This document shows positions 27,708 to 35,763 of a DNA stretch of 64,000 nucleotides, piece by piece. The notes beneath the pieces are model-generated. The model was not told the origin of the DNA and did not search any database. It saw nothing but the letters and a program-made list of their open reading frames with translations. How positions within the stretch are numbered: the first letter of the stretch is position 1; each line of letters begins with the position of its first letter. This DNA comes from Bacteroidota bacterium (lineage in GTDB: Bacteria > Bacteroidota > Bacteroidia > Chitinophagales > Chitinophagaceae), in assembly GCA_023430465.1 (NCBI GenBank), contig JAEZAM010000057.1, positions 7,838-71,837 of the forward strand, written 5' to 3'. A program made the position numbers and the translations under genes.

Positions 27708-28304
27708 TCAGGCAGCCTGTGGGGCGTGTTTGCTGACAAAGCGCGTGACCAGGTAGAAGGCACCGAATAAGATCGTGCTGAAAAACAGATCACCGATCAT
27801 TGGGTTGAGCGAAAATCCTTTTATCAGGCCATAGTCGCGGTAAAAAGCCAGCGCATCACCATAGCATAGCATCAGGCCATCGAATGTGCGGGGACGATTC
27901 AGTCCTCCACCTCCCAGCCAGACAGACAGATTGGAGAAAAGGAAAAAGAGTACAGACCCACTGATGGTGACTCCCAGTACATTCTTCACATTGATCTTTT
28001 TCATCAGCATACCCAGGAAGGTGAGACCGGCGAACAACACATAGGTTACCCACTGACCGGCATAAAAACCTTCAATGGTTGTCAGGCCATTCATATACAA
28101 TACCTGGTACAATGTATCAGAAAGCAGCATGGATAAGATTGGCAGCAGGAACGCCAGCTTCTTATCGCTGATCACTGCCCCACCGAAGATCGCCATGGCA
28201 ACCTGCGGTGCAAAACCGAAAGGACGGCTATCCCACACACGGTAGAGCGACGCTGTAATAAGCAAAATAACAAAGGCCCAGATAGTAGATTTAGTCAGTC
28301 TCAT
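27708..28304 (-). CDS. DUF6580 family membrane protein (ECF S-component-like)
   Basis: A 198-residue protein with about five to six hydrophobic segments. It opens STIWAFVILLITASLYRVW, then GFAPQVAMAIFGGAVISDKKLAFLLPILSM, a pattern of Bacteroidota DUF6580 proteins, which resemble the substrate-binding S components of energy-coupling-factor transporters. No ECF ATPase or T component is nearby. The ligand is unknown. Promoter box TATTTTTG (this strand, 28322-28329) is 17 nt upstream. Confidence 0.7.
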   Translation of the reverse strand: MRLTKSTIWAFVILLITASLYRVWDSRPFGFAPQVAMAIFGGAVISDKKLAFLLPILSMLLSDTLYQVLYMNGLTTIEGFYAGQWVTYVLFAGLTFLGMLMKKINVKNVLGVTISGSVLFFLFSNLSVWLGGGGLNRPRTFDGLMLCYGDALAFYRDYGLIKGFSLNPMIGDLFFSTILFGAFYLVTRFVSKHAPQAA

Positions 28305-28321
28305 GCAAATGAATTTCGATG

Positions 28322-28329
28322 CAAAAATA
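28322..28329 (-). promoter_or_regulatory. -7 box TATTTTTG for DUF6580 gene
   Basis: Exact TAnnTTTG match on the minus strand, 17 nt before the ATG. Confidence 0.45.
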
Positions 28330-28353
28330 AAGTATTGAAATGAATAGCGCGGT

Positions 28354-29571
28354 CTATTTATTCACCGCCGGTACAGTAGCCTTGAACACTTTAGCTGCCG
28401 ATGCTGCCGTAATGGTGATCTCAAGCCCCGGAAATACGATCCCTGAAGGTTGCCCCCTGCGCAGTTTGATTGCAGTAGCGGAACCAGACACGGTCACTTC
28501 ACCGTCGGTAAGCAGCAGTATCTCGGCAGTGGCGGGCGTAAAGCTGGCAGATTCTCCGGCTTTCAGATCAATCAAGCCAAGCTCGAAATCGGGCGCCGGT
28601 GTGGGAAATGCAAGCACATGCCCTCGCTGCTCCCCCCGGAGAATATGGGGAATAGTAGGCTCGCAGCGTACATGCCGCAATAATTCCTCCACATTCACAT
28701 GTTTGGTAGTAAGGCCACCGCGCAGCACATTATCCGAATCAGCCATGATCTCTATGTTGCGACCTTCCACATAGGCATGCGGCACACCCGCAGCCTGGTA
28801 AATGGCATCACCTGCCTTCAATCCCACGAGGTTGAACAGGTAAATGGAAAATATACCACGATCCGTTCTGCCTGGTGCCGAAAAGGTTTCATGCGCACGG
28901 GCGGCCCAGTAATCAGGATATGATTTATCCAGTTGCCCGGCATGGTAAAGGGGAAGTATACGATGAAGCAAAGGCTTCAATGTTTCATTTACCATCACCT
29001 GCTCCATCTCCATGACGTGACGGTAAATGCCCGCATAACTTTCCTGCTCGAACAGCGGTAGTAAAAAATTCAGCTCGGGAACCGACTGCAATATTTCCCG
29101 CATCAGTTCAGGTGAGCGAAACCCATGTAACAGCCAGAAATCACCCATGGCGTACATGAGCTCCGGCTTGTGATTATCGTCTTTATAGTTTCGCTGCGGC
29201 GAATCAAGTGGCGTGCCTTTGGCATTCTCTGCGGCAAAGTCGCTTATCGCTGCCTCTTTGGAAGGATGCACCTGGATGGATAGCATATCCCGCACGTCAA
29301 GCGCCTTCAACAGGTAAGGCATTTTGCCAAACTGCTGAACAACGGCCGGTCCAAGCTTTCCTGAAGGATCATCCGAAAGAAATTCCCGTAGCGGGAAGGT
29401 TTGGCCATCGCTGAATTGCAGCCTGCAATCTGCGGAAGGGTGAACACCTAACCAATATTCGGCATGAGGCCGTTTTTCATCGTTGTTTATCGCCAATAAT
29501 TCCGGTATAAAATCCACACCACCCCAGTCATAATGCCTGATCGTGCCGGTCAACAAAGCTGGTTCCTTCAT
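28354..29571 (-). CDS. manA: Mannose-6-phosphate isomerase, class I
   Basis: A 405-residue zinc enzyme interconverting mannose-6-phosphate and fructose-6-phosphate, supplying GDP-mannose precursors for envelope polysaccharide. Zinc ligands are visible: Q100 and H102 in SIQVHPSKEAA, E137 in NHKPELMYA and H265 in GVPHAYVEGRNIEIM; Arg284 in ADSDNVLRGGLT is the catalytic arginine position. Length is normal for the class. A near-consensus -7 box (TATCTTTA, minus strand, 29593-29600) is 21 nt upstream. Divergent from yraN. Confidence 0.95.
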   Translation of the reverse strand: MKEPALLTGTIRHYDWGGVDFIPELLAINNDEKRPHAEYWLGVHPSADCRLQFSDGQTFPLREFLSDDPSGKLGPAVVQQFGKMPYLLKALDVRDMLSIQVHPSKEAAISDFAAENAKGTPLDSPQRNYKDDNHKPELMYAMGDFWLLHGFRSPELMREILQSVPELNFLLPLFEQESYAGIYRHVMEMEQVMVNETLKPLLHRILPLYHAGQLDKSYPDYWAARAHETFSAPGRTDRGIFSIYLFNLVGLKAGDAIYQAAGVPHAYVEGRNIEIMADSDNVLRGGLTTKHVNVEELLRHVRCEPTIPHILRGEQRGHVLAFPTPAPDFELGLIDLKAGESASFTPATAEILLLTDGEVTVSGSATAIKLRRGQPSGIVFPGLEITITAASAAKVFKATVPAVNK

Positions 29572-29604
29572 CCTGTTCTTTTTAATTTGGCGTAAAGATA
29601 AGTG

Positions 29605-29961
29605 ATGGCCTCACACAATGAAATTGGCGTGATCGGTGAAAACCTCGCAGCGGCGTGGCTGGTGAAGAATGGATTTGCGATCCTGCATCGCAACTGGCGT
29701 CATCGGCATCATGAAATTGATATCATCGCGATGAGAGAAGGTAAGCTGCATTTTATCGAGGTAAAATGCCGGAATTACAGCAGGTACGGTCACCCGGAAG
29801 ACAGTGTAAATAAAAAAAAGTTTCGTTACCTGAAGCGTGCCGCTGACCAATACCTGCATATGAACCCCGGCAACAAATGGATTCAGTACGATATCCTGGC
29901 AATTACCCTTTCACGCTATAAGGAAACGGAATATTTTTTTATCGAAGACGTATTCCTGTAG
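29605..29961 (+). CDS. YraN family protein (UPF0102), endonuclease-fold
   Basis: A 118-residue protein with the UPF0102 pattern: GENLAAAWLVKNGFAILHRNWR, then HEIDIIAMREGKLHFIEVKCR. The E.D...EVK residues form a PD-(D/E)xK nuclease-like core of Holliday-junction-resolvase type. The cellular role is not established. ATG 29605 is used; GTG 29602 is directly adjacent. Its last 23 bp overlap the convergent cysteine-cluster gene. Confidence 0.9.
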   Translation: MASHNEIGVIGENLAAAWLVKNGFAILHRNWRHRHHEIDIIAMREGKLHFIEVKCRNYSRYGHPEDSVNKKKFRYLKRAADQYLHMNPGNKWIQYDILAITLSRYKETEYFFIEDVFL

Positions 29962-30496
29962 CCGGTTTCGCAACGGGCTTGAAGGAAAGTGCTGAAAGGT
30001 TGAGCATCATCTTCTCCACCATACGGTAAGTGGCGGGACAGTATTCTACATTTTGCTTGTGCACATGCACATAATCTTTGAGCTTTTTGGTCAGGTGGGG
30101 AAACCCCGCGCAGTCGAGCGGGCGTATCTCGTAAATACTGCATTTATTGTCGGTAAGGTTCAGGAACTGGCAGGGCTGCTTTTTATTGATCCAGTCACCG
30201 GTATTGCGCTCTTTGTTGAGCCACTGTTTTTTGAACTCATCCACAGATTGCCCAAAATGGGCAGAGATGCGGCGCAGATCGCCCGGGGTAAATGTCGGGG
30301 TCATCGTCTTGCAGCAATTGGCACAGGAAAGGCAATCAATTTCCTGCCATACCTGCTGCTCCAGCACGGACGTGACCTTATCAAAACCGCGCGGCGCCTG
30401 CTTTTCAAGTTTAGTAAGAAAGCGCCTGAGTGTGCGCTTGCCCTCCGCAGCTTTCAACCGGAATGCTTTCAGGTTGATCTTTTTTTTCTCTGCCAT
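29939..30496 (-). CDS. YkgJ-family cysteine-cluster protein (putative Zn/Fe binding)
   Basis: A 185-residue cytoplasmic protein with the cluster C-x2-C-x2-CC (CLSCANCC, residues 55-62) and further cysteines in PCQFLNLTDNKCSIYEIRPLDCAGFP and VEYCP. The spacing matches the YkgJ/UPF0153 family, proposed to bind zinc or an iron-sulfur cluster. The N-terminus is basic (AEKKKINLKAFRLKAAEGKR). The function is unknown. The 3' end overlaps yraN by 23 bp tail to tail. Confidence 0.85.
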   Translation of the reverse strand: MAEKKKINLKAFRLKAAEGKRTLRRFLTKLEKQAPRGFDKVTSVLEQQVWQEIDCLSCANCCKTMTPTFTPGDLRRISAHFGQSVDEFKKQWLNKERNTGDWINKKQPCQFLNLTDNKCSIYEIRPLDCAGFPHLTKKLKDYVHVHKQNVEYCPATYRMVEKMMLNLSALSFKPVAKPATGIRLR

Positions 30497-30543
30497 GCGC
30501 CGAAGATACTATTTCAGCACATTCGTGTAGCAGGACAAAAGAA

Positions 30544-30575
30544 TTTGCAACCGCTGGCATCAATGGCTATTTTTG
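30544..30575 (+). promoter_or_regulatory. Complete -33/-7 promoter (TTTG, 20 bp, TATTTTTG)
   Basis: TTTG at 30544-30547 and TATTTTTG at 30568-30575 with 20-bp spacing is the best full match to the Bacteroidota sigma consensus in the window. It lies 18 nt before the lipoprotein ATG and probably drives the lipoprotein-xerD pair. Confidence 0.65.
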
Positions 30576-30593
30576 TTCCTAATCAAAATCCTG

Positions 30594-31253
30594 ATGATGA
30601 AATTGCTATTCGCCATTGTTACTGCTCTTGCCCTCGCCTGGAGCTTCCAGTCCTGCTCTTCCTCTGCTGACGTAGCTGCCAGTTTTTGTGACACCGGCTG
30701 TATCCGGGATACGATCAAATTCAGTAAAGATGAACATCCCTTGAAGCCTTTTGTAAAGATCGGCCCCGCTAATTGTGTTGCCGACAGCCTCGTCTGGGGT
30801 AACAATGACATGGGCAGCCGCAAACTGGCGATGGCCTCCCTGTTTGGCTCCAGTATGAAACTCAGCAAGGATGCCATAGATTGTTATATCCGTGATACCA
30901 GCTATGCCTGGGTTGTGTTCAATAACTGTGAAACGGGCCGTGGCTTTTCTGCAAAGATCCCCTATAACACCCGGGAATCCATCTCTACAAAGACAAGTGT
31001 GCTCACGCGTTTCGACAAGAAATTTGATATTGATAAAAGCCTGGTGGCTTATTCAGACCGCGGTAACCTGTTTGTAGAAGATCCACTTACGGGTAAACAG
31101 GCAATGATGACCTTTGGCGAGCGGATCGAGATCGATTACGACAAGATCCATGAATTTATTGATTCAGTGAAAGTAACACCGACATCGATCTATGCAAAGG
31201 TGAAGATCAAAGGCCAGTGGGCGGAACGGCGGGCTACGATAGAGTTGAAATAA
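30594..31253 (+). CDS. Putative lipoprotein of unknown function
   Basis: A 219-residue protein with a lipoprotein-type leader (MMKLLFAIVTALALAW, then SFQSCSSS, with the Cys as likely lipid site). The mature part has several Cys (FCDTGCIRD, GPANCVAD, DCYIRD, NNCETGRG) and no family I recognise. ATG 30594 or the next codon 30597 are both possible. TTG 30573, which opens the frame, is inside the promoter. xerD follows after 3 bp, so the two are co-transcribed. Confidence 0.65.
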   Translation: MMKLLFAIVTALALAWSFQSCSSSADVAASFCDTGCIRDTIKFSKDEHPLKPFVKIGPANCVADSLVWGNNDMGSRKLAMASLFGSSMKLSKDAIDCYIRDTSYAWVVFNNCETGRGFSAKIPYNTRESISTKTSVLTRFDKKFDIDKSLVAYSDRGNLFVEDPLTGKQAMMTFGERIEIDYDKIHEFIDSVKVTPTSIYAKVKIKGQWAERRATIELK

Positions 31254-31256
31254 CTC

Positions 31257-32165
31257 ATGTGGGATATTTATAAAAAAGGATTCCGGCATTACCTGCAACT
31301 GGAAAAATCGCTTTCAGCGAATTCTGTGTCCGCCTACGTGTCAGATATCGACCGGCTCACCCAATATTTAGGTGAAGGTAAAGCGCACAAGACACCTGCA
31401 TCATTAACCCTGGACGATCTCCAGGGTTTTATCAAATGGATCAATGAGCTGGGCATGACCCAGACCTCACAGGCGAGGATGATATCCGGCATCAAATCAT
31501 TTTACCGTTACTGCCTGCTGGAAGATATGGTACAGGAAGATCCATCTGCCCTGCTTGCTGCGCCCAAGCTGAAGCGCAAATTACCCGACGTGCTCAGTTT
31601 TGAGGAGATAGAAAACATCATCGCCGCGATCGATCTAAGCAAACCGGAAGGTGGACGCAACAAAGCGATCCTGGAAACAATGTACAGTTGCGGCCTTCGC
31701 GTATCCGAACTGGTGAACCTCAAGCTGTCACAACTTTACCTTGATGTTGGTTTTGTTCGGGTGATCGGCAAAGGCGACAAGGAACGACTTGTTCCCATTG
31801 GCAAGGATGCCATTAAATACATCAACATCTACCGCCACGAAATACGCGTGCACATCTCCCCTGCTCCGGGCAATGAGGACATCGTATTTCTCAATAACCG
31901 CGGAAGCCGGCTTTCAAGGGTCATGATCTTTCTCATCATCAAGGAGCTGGCAAAGAAAGCAGGCATTGAGAAAAATGTATCACCCCACACCTTCCGCCAT
32001 TCCTTCGCTACGCACCTGGTGGAAGGCGGTGCTGACCTGCGCGCAGTTCAGGAGATGCTGGGCCATGAAAGCATCACCACCACCGAAATCTATACCCACC
32101 TTGATCGCGAGTTCCTTCGCAAAACACTGGAGAATTTTCACCCGGCTTTCAAGACATCTAAATAA
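31257..32165 (+). CDS. xerD: Site-specific tyrosine recombinase XerD-like
   Basis: A 302-residue protein with an N-terminal SAM-like core-binding domain (1-105) and a catalytic domain with all active-site residues: R148 ([12 protein letters not shown]), K172 ([10 protein letters not shown]), H244 and R247 ([12 protein letters not shown]), H270 ([13 protein letters not shown]) and nucleophile Y279. Length and motifs match chromosomal XerC/XerD, which resolve chromosome dimers at dif with FtsK (present at 57-59.6 kb). No phage or transposon genes flank it, so a housekeeping role is more likely than an integrase. Confidence 0.88.
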   Translation: MWDIYKKGFRHYLQLEKSLSANSVSAYVSDIDRLTQYLGEGKAHKTPASLTLDDLQGFIKWINELGMTQTSQARMISGIKSFYRYCLLEDMVQEDPSALLAAPKLKRKLPDVLSFEEIENIIAAIDLSKPEGGRNKAILETMYSCGLRVSELVNLKLSQLYLDVGFVRVIGKGDKERLVPIGKDAIKYINIYRHEIRVHISPAPGNEDIVFLNNRGSRLSRVMIFLIIKELAKKAGIEKNVSPHTFRHSFATHLVEGGADLRAVQEMLGHESITTTEIYTHLDREFLRKTLENFHPAFKTSK

Positions 32166-33041
32166 CTATTGAACCACGATTTTAGTGGAGCTGCGGAGGT
32201 TCATGGCCGGTCCGGACGCCTGCAGGAAATATACGCCCGATGACAAAGTCGCCGGCAGCGATAGCTCCATCAGGTTTTTTCCGGAGTTCTGAACCGACCA
32301 TTTGGCAACGACGCCACCCGAAGCTGTGAGCAATTGAAGATTATCCAGCGTTCCGGAAAAAATGATCTTTATCCTACTGCCCGCAACAGCGGGATTTGGT
32401 GAAACGATCAGGTCGTTTGCCACAGGCACTACTGCTGTTGCTTCTTTATGCAACGCACAATCTGAGACATGCATTACGCATTGTATCAAATACCGGCAGC
32501 CGCGACGAAACCCATAGCCTACTACCACAACAGGCGCGAGTTCCTTTACAGACCTGGTCATGGTGACAGCCGCAGGCAGGGCCGACCAGGCAGTGTCAAC
32601 CTTAAGGTCATCGTACCCAACAGCGGTAATATTGAACGATATCTTCCCTGGCTTACCTGGTCTCGGCAGAAGAAGCCTGCCAAGACTGTCACTTACGAAT
32701 ACTTCCTTGCTGCCGGCCAGCGTGATCGTTGCATAAGGTACCGCCTGGCCGTCAGCATCAACCACCCCGATCGAAAATTCCGGACGCGTGGTAATAATGA
32801 TCACTCCATTTATTGCCGGTGAGCCATAGATGGCTGAAGCTGCCTGATCCTTAAGTATGGTTATTCCCTGGATTGTACCCGGGCTGATGCTACGGAAAGC
32901 AGCACTGTCTGCAATTTCACCATCGATGATGTAAAGGGGACCCGCCGCACCGCGGTTACCTGTACCGCAACGGATACGCACTCCCTGCGCTCCTGCCTGC
33001 AACACAATGGTGCAGAGGAGAATGGAAAAAATAAGTTTCAT
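32166..33041 (-). CDS. Exported plug-domain protein with T9SS C-terminal sorting domain
   Basis: A 291-residue protein with a signal peptide (to AGAQ19). Residues 34-86 ([39 protein letters not shown]) match the TonB-receptor plug of SusC proteins, but no barrel follows. Next is a carboxypeptidase-regulatory-like segment (~91-160) ending with [12 protein letters not shown], a motif that in SusC precedes the plug. Residues ~215-291 ([16 protein letters not shown], then [10 protein letters not shown]) form a T9SS type-A sorting domain. So this is a secreted, probably surface-attached, soluble protein built from receptor pieces in scrambled order. Role unknown. It abuts the xerD stop tail to tail. 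Confidence 0.7.
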   Translation of the reverse strand: MKLIFSILLCTIVLQAGAQGVRIRCGTGNRGAAGPLYIIDGEIADSAAFRSISPGTIQGITILKDQAASAIYGSPAINGVIIITTRPEFSIGVVDADGQAVPYATITLAGSKEVFVSDSLGRLLLPRPGKPGKISFNITAVGYDDLKVDTAWSALPAAVTMTRSVKELAPVVVVGYGFRRGCRYLIQCVMHVSDCALHKEATAVVPVANDLIVSPNPAVAGSRIKIIFSGTLDNLQLLTASGGVVAKWSVQNSGKNLMELSLPATLSSGVYFLQASGPAMNLRSSTKIVVQ

Positions 33042-33054
33042 GCAATCAGGTTTT

Positions 33055-33084
33055 GGAAAAAAGGGGCTGATAGAAACCAGCCCC
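33055..33084 (-). terminator. Intrinsic terminator between vWA gene and plug-domain gene
   Basis: On the minus strand GGGGCTG/CAGCCCC (7-bp stem; 33063-33069 with 33078-33084) is followed by TTTTTT. It ends only about 14 nt before the plug gene start codon, so it either isolates that gene or acts as an attenuator. Confidence 0.7.
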
Positions 33085-33152
33085 GTATCAGTAACCGGCT
33101 GTTACATGATTGACTGTTAATAATACGTTTTGTGAACCTCTTTTGTTACTTT

Positions 33153-35036
33153 CTACCAGGACCCTTCGTCCTCTTCACCTGGGGATGCGTTATTTCCGGC
33201 CAGGAGCATGGCTGTCTCTACCAGTTTCACAAATTCAGCACGATAACCTTCCTGGTCTTTCCCTTTCGCCTTACGGGCTATCCTCAGCACCTGGTCATAA
33301 GAGGCCTGGCCCTTGTACTCTGAATTTCTCAACAACATCCCAAACTCTGCAACAGCTGAAGCAAATCTCAGGTTCTCACTCGCCTCACCACGTTTCGAAT
33401 CATAATCAGGCAGGGGCTGTTCGATCATTTTGCTGACATCACCATCGGGCGCTTTATAGCGGAATTTAACCGTTAGCAGTTCATCAGTATGATTGGTTTT
33501 ACTCAATGGCTGGACTCCCTTCTGATACTTGAGCGGATCAACGTTTTTGATAAATGAAGCTTTAACACCAACCGGTATTATCTCGTAGAGTGCGGTGACC
33601 GTGTGACCACTTCCCAGTTCACCGGAATCTTTCTGATCATCATTGAAATCTTCGTTATTGAGGAGGCGGTTTTCATAACCGATGAGCCGGTACGCCTGCA
33701 CTTTTGCCGGATTGAACTCCACCTGTAATTTCACATCTTTGGCAATCGTAAACAGCGTACCACCGAATTCATTAACCAGTACTTTTTTGGCTTCCGTAAT
33801 GCCGTCAATGTAAGCATGATTGCCATTGCCCTTATCTGCGAGCAACTGCATTTTACTGTCCTGGTAATTGCCCATGCCATAGCCGAGCACGGTCAGGAAA
33901 ATGCCAGATTTTCTTTCTTCCTCGATCAGTTTTTCCATGGAAGCATTGCTGCTTTCACCAACATTGAAGTCACCATCGGTGCATAATATAACACGGTTGT
34001 TGCCCTCTTTCACAAAATTCTCCCGCGCCGCTTTATACGCAAGGCGAATCCCTGCACCACCCGCAGTAGAGCCACCGGCAGTAAGCCGGTCAATGGCCTC
34101 TTTGATCGCGATCTTGTTACTGCCCGATGTTGGTTTCAACACAAGGCCCGCTGCACCCGCATATACCACGATGGAAACGCGGTCCGATGGCCGAAGTTGG
34201 TCCACCAGCAATTTCATGCTTGCCTGGACCAGCGGTAGTTTATTCGGCTGGTTCATCGAACCCGAAACATCTATCAGGAAAACCAGGTTGGAGGATGGCA
34301 GGTTATCCACGGGTATTTTTTTGCCTTGTAAGCCGATCATCACGAGGCGATGGTCTTTATTCCACGGTGCCTGGCTGATCTCGGTATTGATTGAAAACGG
34401 ATCATCGTTTTTTGGCTGGGGGTAGTTGTATGAAAAATAATTGATCATTTCTTCGATCCGCACGGCACCGGCCGGTGGCAGAGTATTGCTGTTCAGAAAC
34501 CGGCGTACGTTGCTATAGGATGCCGCGTCCACATCTATGGAGAATGTAGAGAGTGGATGATCCACCGGCTTTCGAAAACCTGTCTCATTGATGGCGTCAT
34601 AGCCTTCGGTATTGAAATCAACCAGAGGCATTTCATGCATCACCCGTAGTTTGCGGTCCGCCACCCTTCCCGGCGCATAAGCGACAAGAGGTGCCGACTG
34701 GTTTGAATAGCCCATGACGACGACCTCTTCCAGTTGCTGCTGTGAAGGGAGCAGCATAACATTGATTTCTTTCCTACCATTGACCTTCACTTCTTTTGCA
34801 TCATAGCCTACGGAAGAAACAACAAGGATGGAGGAAGATGAGGGGGCGGTTATTTTGAATTTCCCATCACCATCCGATACAACTGCAGTGCTTGTCCCCT
34901 TCACCTGGATCGTTGCACCTGTAACAGGCTGGCTGAGGTTATCAATGATCTTACCGGACACTTCGTGACTGTTGGTCGGACGGAATGCCAGCAGTATCAG
35001 CACCACCGGCACGATCATAAAGAGTATGCGTTTCAT
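33153..35036 (-). CDS. vWA domain protein, YfbK type, with carboxypeptidase-regulatory domain
   Basis: A 627-residue exported protein: signal-anchor MKRILFMIVPVVLILLAF, a carboxypeptidase-regulatory-like domain (~25-100: SGKIIDNLSQPVTGATIQVKG), the VVVMGYS motif, the YfbK N-terminal region (PLSTFSIDVDAASYSNVRRFLN), a von Willebrand A domain with an intact MIDAS (FLIDVSGSMNQPNKL, STAGGAGI, CTDGDFNVG), and a C-terminal DUF3520-type region. Such proteins are envelope-located and bind ligands through a metal ion; the ligand is unknown. Frame extends to 35081 but ATG 35036 starts the signal sequence. Divergent from the sigma factor gene, a common pairing in Bacteroidota. Confidence 0.85.
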   Translation of the reverse strand: MKRILFMIVPVVLILLAFRPTNSHEVSGKIIDNLSQPVTGATIQVKGTSTAVVSDGDGKFKITAPSSSSILVVSSVGYDAKEVKVNGRKEINVMLLPSQQQLEEVVVMGYSNQSAPLVAYAPGRVADRKLRVMHEMPLVDFNTEGYDAINETGFRKPVDHPLSTFSIDVDAASYSNVRRFLNSNTLPPAGAVRIEEMINYFSYNYPQPKNDDPFSINTEISQAPWNKDHRLVMIGLQGKKIPVDNLPSSNLVFLIDVSGSMNQPNKLPLVQASMKLLVDQLRPSDRVSIVVYAGAAGLVLKPTSGSNKIAIKEAIDRLTAGGSTAGGAGIRLAYKAARENFVKEGNNRVILCTDGDFNVGESSNASMEKLIEEERKSGIFLTVLGYGMGNYQDSKMQLLADKGNGNHAYIDGITEAKKVLVNEFGGTLFTIAKDVKLQVEFNPAKVQAYRLIGYENRLLNNEDFNDDQKDSGELGSGHTVTALYEIIPVGVKASFIKNVDPLKYQKGVQPLSKTNHTDELLTVKFRYKAPDGDVSKMIEQPLPDYDSKRGEASENLRFASAVAEFGMLLRNSEYKGQASYDQVLRIARKAKGKDQEGYRAEFVKLVETAMLLAGNNASPGEEDEGSW

Positions 35037-35152
35037 ATGCTCAGTTTTAAGAAGGATGCTATTCACATGTTGATTACACACCCATCCTCAAACTTTTCTT
35101 AACATCTTGCAGGGAAAGCAGCAGGTAAGTATTTTTAGCTAATTTTATTTCA

Positions 35153-35746
35153 TTGTCATTTATACGACACATATCGACCAGCAAACTAACCGATGACGAA
35201 CTGGTTGCCGCATACAGGGCAAACAGTGACATGCAGGCTATTGGTGAGCTGTATCAACGGTATATGGACCTCGTCTATGGCGTTTGTCTTAAATACCTGA
35301 AGGACGCGGAGACAGCCAAGGATGCCGTTATGCAGATATTTGAAGAACTGGTCACAAAATTGAAGAAACATGAAGTAGAAAATTTTCGTGCATGGCTGCA
35401 CCAGGTGGCTAAGAATCACTGCCTTATGCAGCTTCGTACACCACGAAACCTGAAAACCGTAGAATTCCGCACCGAGGTTATGCAAAGTGAAGAAAACGTG
35501 CATCTTAACGGGGTGATGGAGAAGGAAGAAAACCTGGTGAAACTGGAATATTGCATAGGCACCCTCACCGGAGAGCAACAGGCCGCGATCCGGCTGTTCT
35601 ACCTGGAAGGGAAATGTTATAACGAGATCGTCGCGATAACCGGGCAGGAATGGGGACAGGTCAGGAGTTTTATACAGAACGGTCGAAGGAACCTGAAGAC
35701 ATGTATGGATAAACAAATGAAGGAAACAAGTTCGAACATTATCTAA
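35153..35746 (+). CDS. Sigma-70 family (ECF-type) RNA polymerase sigma factor
   Basis: A 197-residue protein with sigma region 2 (DMQAIGELYQRYMDLVYGVCLKYL, DAVMQIFEEL) and region 4 (TLTGEQQAAIRLFYLEGKCYNEIVAITGQEWGQVRSFIQNGRRNL). The start seems to be TTG at 35153: no in-frame ATG precedes the conserved part, and a near-consensus -7 box (TAATTTTA, 35140-35147) lies only 5 nt before it. It is followed after 17 bp by a membrane protein whose N-terminus is anti-sigma-like, so the pair is probably a sigma/anti-sigma unit controlling itself and perhaps the divergent vWA gene. Confidence 0.85.
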   Translation: MSFIRHISTSKLTDDELVAAYRANSDMQAIGELYQRYMDLVYGVCLKYLKDAETAKDAVMQIFEELVTKLKKHEVENFRAWLHQVAKNHCLMQLRTPRNLKTVEFRTEVMQSEENVHLNGVMEKEENLVKLEYCIGTLTGEQQAAIRLFYLEGKCYNEIVAITGQEWGQVRSFIQNGRRNLKTCMDKQMKETSSNII

Positions 35747-35763
35747 AAAACAAACATCGCCTG

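Noticed and set aside
31257..32165. xerD-like gene as an integrase marking a mobile element
   Set aside because: Length, motifs and neighbourhood fit chromosomal XerC/D; no phage, transposon or attachment-site features nearby.
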